DNA of 64,000 bases from Pseudomonas chlororaphis subsp. aurantiaca (GTDB lineage: Bacteria; Pseudomonadota; Gammaproteobacteria; Pseudomonadales; Pseudomonadaceae): assembly GCF_013466605.1 (NCBI RefSeq), contig NZ_CP059162.1, forward strand, positions 1,922,001 through 1,986,000. The letters run 5' to 3'. The position numbers and the translations under genes are program-made. Below the pieces are notes generated by a model. The model made no database searches. It saw only the letters and a program-made list of their open reading frames with translations, and was not told the origin of the DNA. This document shows positions 62,757 through 64,000 of this stretch, in pieces; the first letter of the stretch is position 1; each line of letters begins with the position of its first letter.

Positions 62757-62939
62757 TTGATCGCTGTTCCGTCGCTGGGGTGGAGAGCACCGCGTAGGGC
62801 CTGTCTCCAGTTTTCTGATAAGCGCGACGACGCCCTGATTCAGCGTGGCCGCGGCGTCAGAAAGAGTGGCACACAAGTGCCGGCCCCGGTAGCGAACCGG
62901 AGCACAAAGATTCGATTGCGTGACGGGATGGCCACGCCT

Positions 62940-63035
62940 CTAGCCGATCACTTTGGTGAGGTTCGGCAGGATCAGAAGCAAGGTGGTTGCGAACAGAATG
63001 AGCCCCGCTTGACGGACTTTCGAATGCTTGAACAT
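62940..63035 (-). CDS. 31-residue single-span membrane protein
   Basis: A minus-strand frame from ATG 63035 encodes 31 residues: basic N-terminus MFKHSKVRQAG, a hydrophobic span LILFATTLLLILPNL and a polar end TKVIG before a TAG stop. Pseudomonas genomes carry very similar short proteins, recalled rather than searched. AAAGGC precedes the start by 8 nt. The function is unknown; a membrane microprotein is inferred. Confidence 0.6.
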   Translation of the reverse strand: MFKHSKVRQAGLILFATTLLLILPNLTKVIG

Positions 63036-63442
63036 GGCTGAATGCCTTTTGTTGTTATTCCTGAACATCAATTGCATGCCTGCCGCTTCACTATGGCCAG
63101 GCGATGTGTCCCTTTTCTTGCACGTGCACCGGCAAGACCCGGCTGCAACGATTCACTGCCTACAGTCCTACCTTAGGGGCCTTGTAACCCTTGGCTTAGA
63201 TCCATTTCATATCAGCTAATAGGCAGATGCTTTAAAAAACGCATGAGGCCTATTGCCATCTTCTTGCCCGCCCTTTGTCTAGACAGTTCCGTTATGCGGC
63301 GGGCGGAATCCATTAGCTCACTACCGTTCGTCTGAGCGTGACCGTCAAGGTCAGTGAGCGCATCGGTCATTGAATCCGGGGTCCTCGGGGCCAAGAGTGG
63401 GAGCCCTGTCATCATTCATCTGCACAGCGGTTCGAGGACGTC
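63036..63442. other. 407-bp region before the thiolase gene
   Basis: No gene is certain. A minus-strand frame at 63212-63415 (67 codons) is discussed among the findings. TTCGAGGACGTC lies before the thiolase ATG. I see no strong promoter hexamers. Confidence 0.5.
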
Positions 63443-64000
63443 ATGACCCAGGCTTTGATATTCGATGCATTACGCACCCCCCGTGGCAAAGGCAAGGCCG
63501 ACGGCGCCCTGTACAGCGTCAAGCCGGTGAACCTGCTGGCCGGGCTGCTCGATGCCCTGCAGCGGCGCACCGGACTCGACACCAGCCAGGTCGACGACAT
63601 CGTGCTTGGTTGTGTGACACCGATCGGCGACCAAGGGGCCGACATCGCCAAGACCGCGGCGCTGGTCGCCGACTGGGACGTTAGCGTGGCTGGGGTGCAA
63701 ATCAACCGCTTTTGCGCCTCGGGCCTCGAGGCGGTGAACCTGGGCGCGATGAAAGTGCGCTCCGGCTTCGAGGACCTGGTGGTGGTCGGCGGCGTCGAGT
63801 CGATGTCGCGGGTGCCTATGGGCAGCGACGGCGGCGCCTGGGTGCTCGACCCGCAAACCAACATGCACAGCCATTTCACCCCGCAAGGCATAGGCGCGGA
63901 CCTGATCGCCACCCTGGAAGGTTTCAGCCGCGAGGATGTCGATACCTTTGCCCTGCAGTCCCAGCAAAAGGCCGCGCGGGCCAGGGCGGCGGGGGCTTTC
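63443..64000 (+). CDS. Acetyl-CoA C-acyltransferase (thiolase), partial (C-terminus off window)
   Basis: 186 residues of a thiolase are visible, from ATG 63443 ([20 protein letters not shown]) to the window end. The nucleophilic Cys is residue 91 in [50 protein letters not shown] and [16 protein letters not shown] are typical of biosynthetic/degradative thiolases of the FadI/AtoB type. The catalytic His and the second Cys lie beyond the edge. It probably heads a fatty acid beta-oxidation operon. The gene is close to the ETF genes in function but not in the same operon. Confidence 0.93.
   Translation, partial: MTQALIFDALRTPRGKGKADGALYSVKPVNLLAGLLDALQRRTGLDTSQVDDIVLGCVTPIGDQGADIAKTAALVADWDVSVAGVQINRFCASGLEAVNLGAMKVRSGFEDLVVVGGVESMSRVPMGSDGGAWVLDPQTNMHSHFTPQGIGADLIATLEGFSREDVDTFALQSQQKAARARAAGAF

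Overview
The window is chromosomal DNA of a Pseudomonas species. Gene order, high GC content, REP-type palindromes and protein sequences point to the P. fluorescens/protegens/chlororaphis side of the genus. The assignment rests on recognised synteny and protein families, not on a database search. Two genes are cut by the edges: a DUF2062 gene on the left and a thiolase on the right.

Left part (1-29.4 kb) is conserved core. It holds comEC, an ExbB/ExbD pair, lpxK, a Trm112-like gene, kdsB, a low-molecular-weight phosphatase and murB (lipid A, Kdo and peptidoglycan precursors). Next comes a molybdenum hydroxylase cassette (IorA-like, IorB-like, XdhC, MobA-like) between murB and rne. RNase E (rne) has a very long leader and diverges from rluC, a HAD phosphatase and sppA. 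The Maf gene diverges from the yceD-rpmF-plsX-fabD-fabG-acpP-fabF-pabC-mltG-tmk-holB-tatD series for fatty acid, cell-wall, dTMP and replication functions. The pilZ gene that I expect between holB and tatD is missing. Beyond tatD lies a minus-strand small RNA locus that I identify as RgsA (P16).

Middle part (29.4-51 kb) is more variable. It has a class V aminotransferase, a TetR regulator, moaA, two small DUF genes, and a GntR / ADP-ribosylglycohydrolase / NCS1 permease / PfkB kinase operon resembling E. coli yegTUVW with a different transporter. Then come a Rho-N-like small basic protein, lipoproteins, an MFS exporter, an HD hydrolase and a GNAT. A complete D-galactonate operon (dgoK-dgoA-dgoD-MFS-IclR) follows, with a perfect 15-bp operator candidate. 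A zinc alcohol dehydrogenase diverges from an AraC regulator.

Right part (51-64 kb) is conserved again. ETF-QO diverges from etfBA, and a PsrA-type box sits beside the ETF-QO promoter, consistent with fatty-acid-responsive electron transfer. A solute-binding protein, a DUF4398/OmpA envelope pair, a MocR regulator with 21-bp-phased direct repeats, small envelope proteins, an RraB-like RNase E inhibitor, a c-type cytochrome, a 31-residue membrane protein and the start of a thiolase complete the window. I saw no tRNA, rRNA, CRISPR array, prophage or intact insertion sequence. REP/REPIN repeats occur at four places, and one 176-bp MITE-like element lies upstream of etfB.
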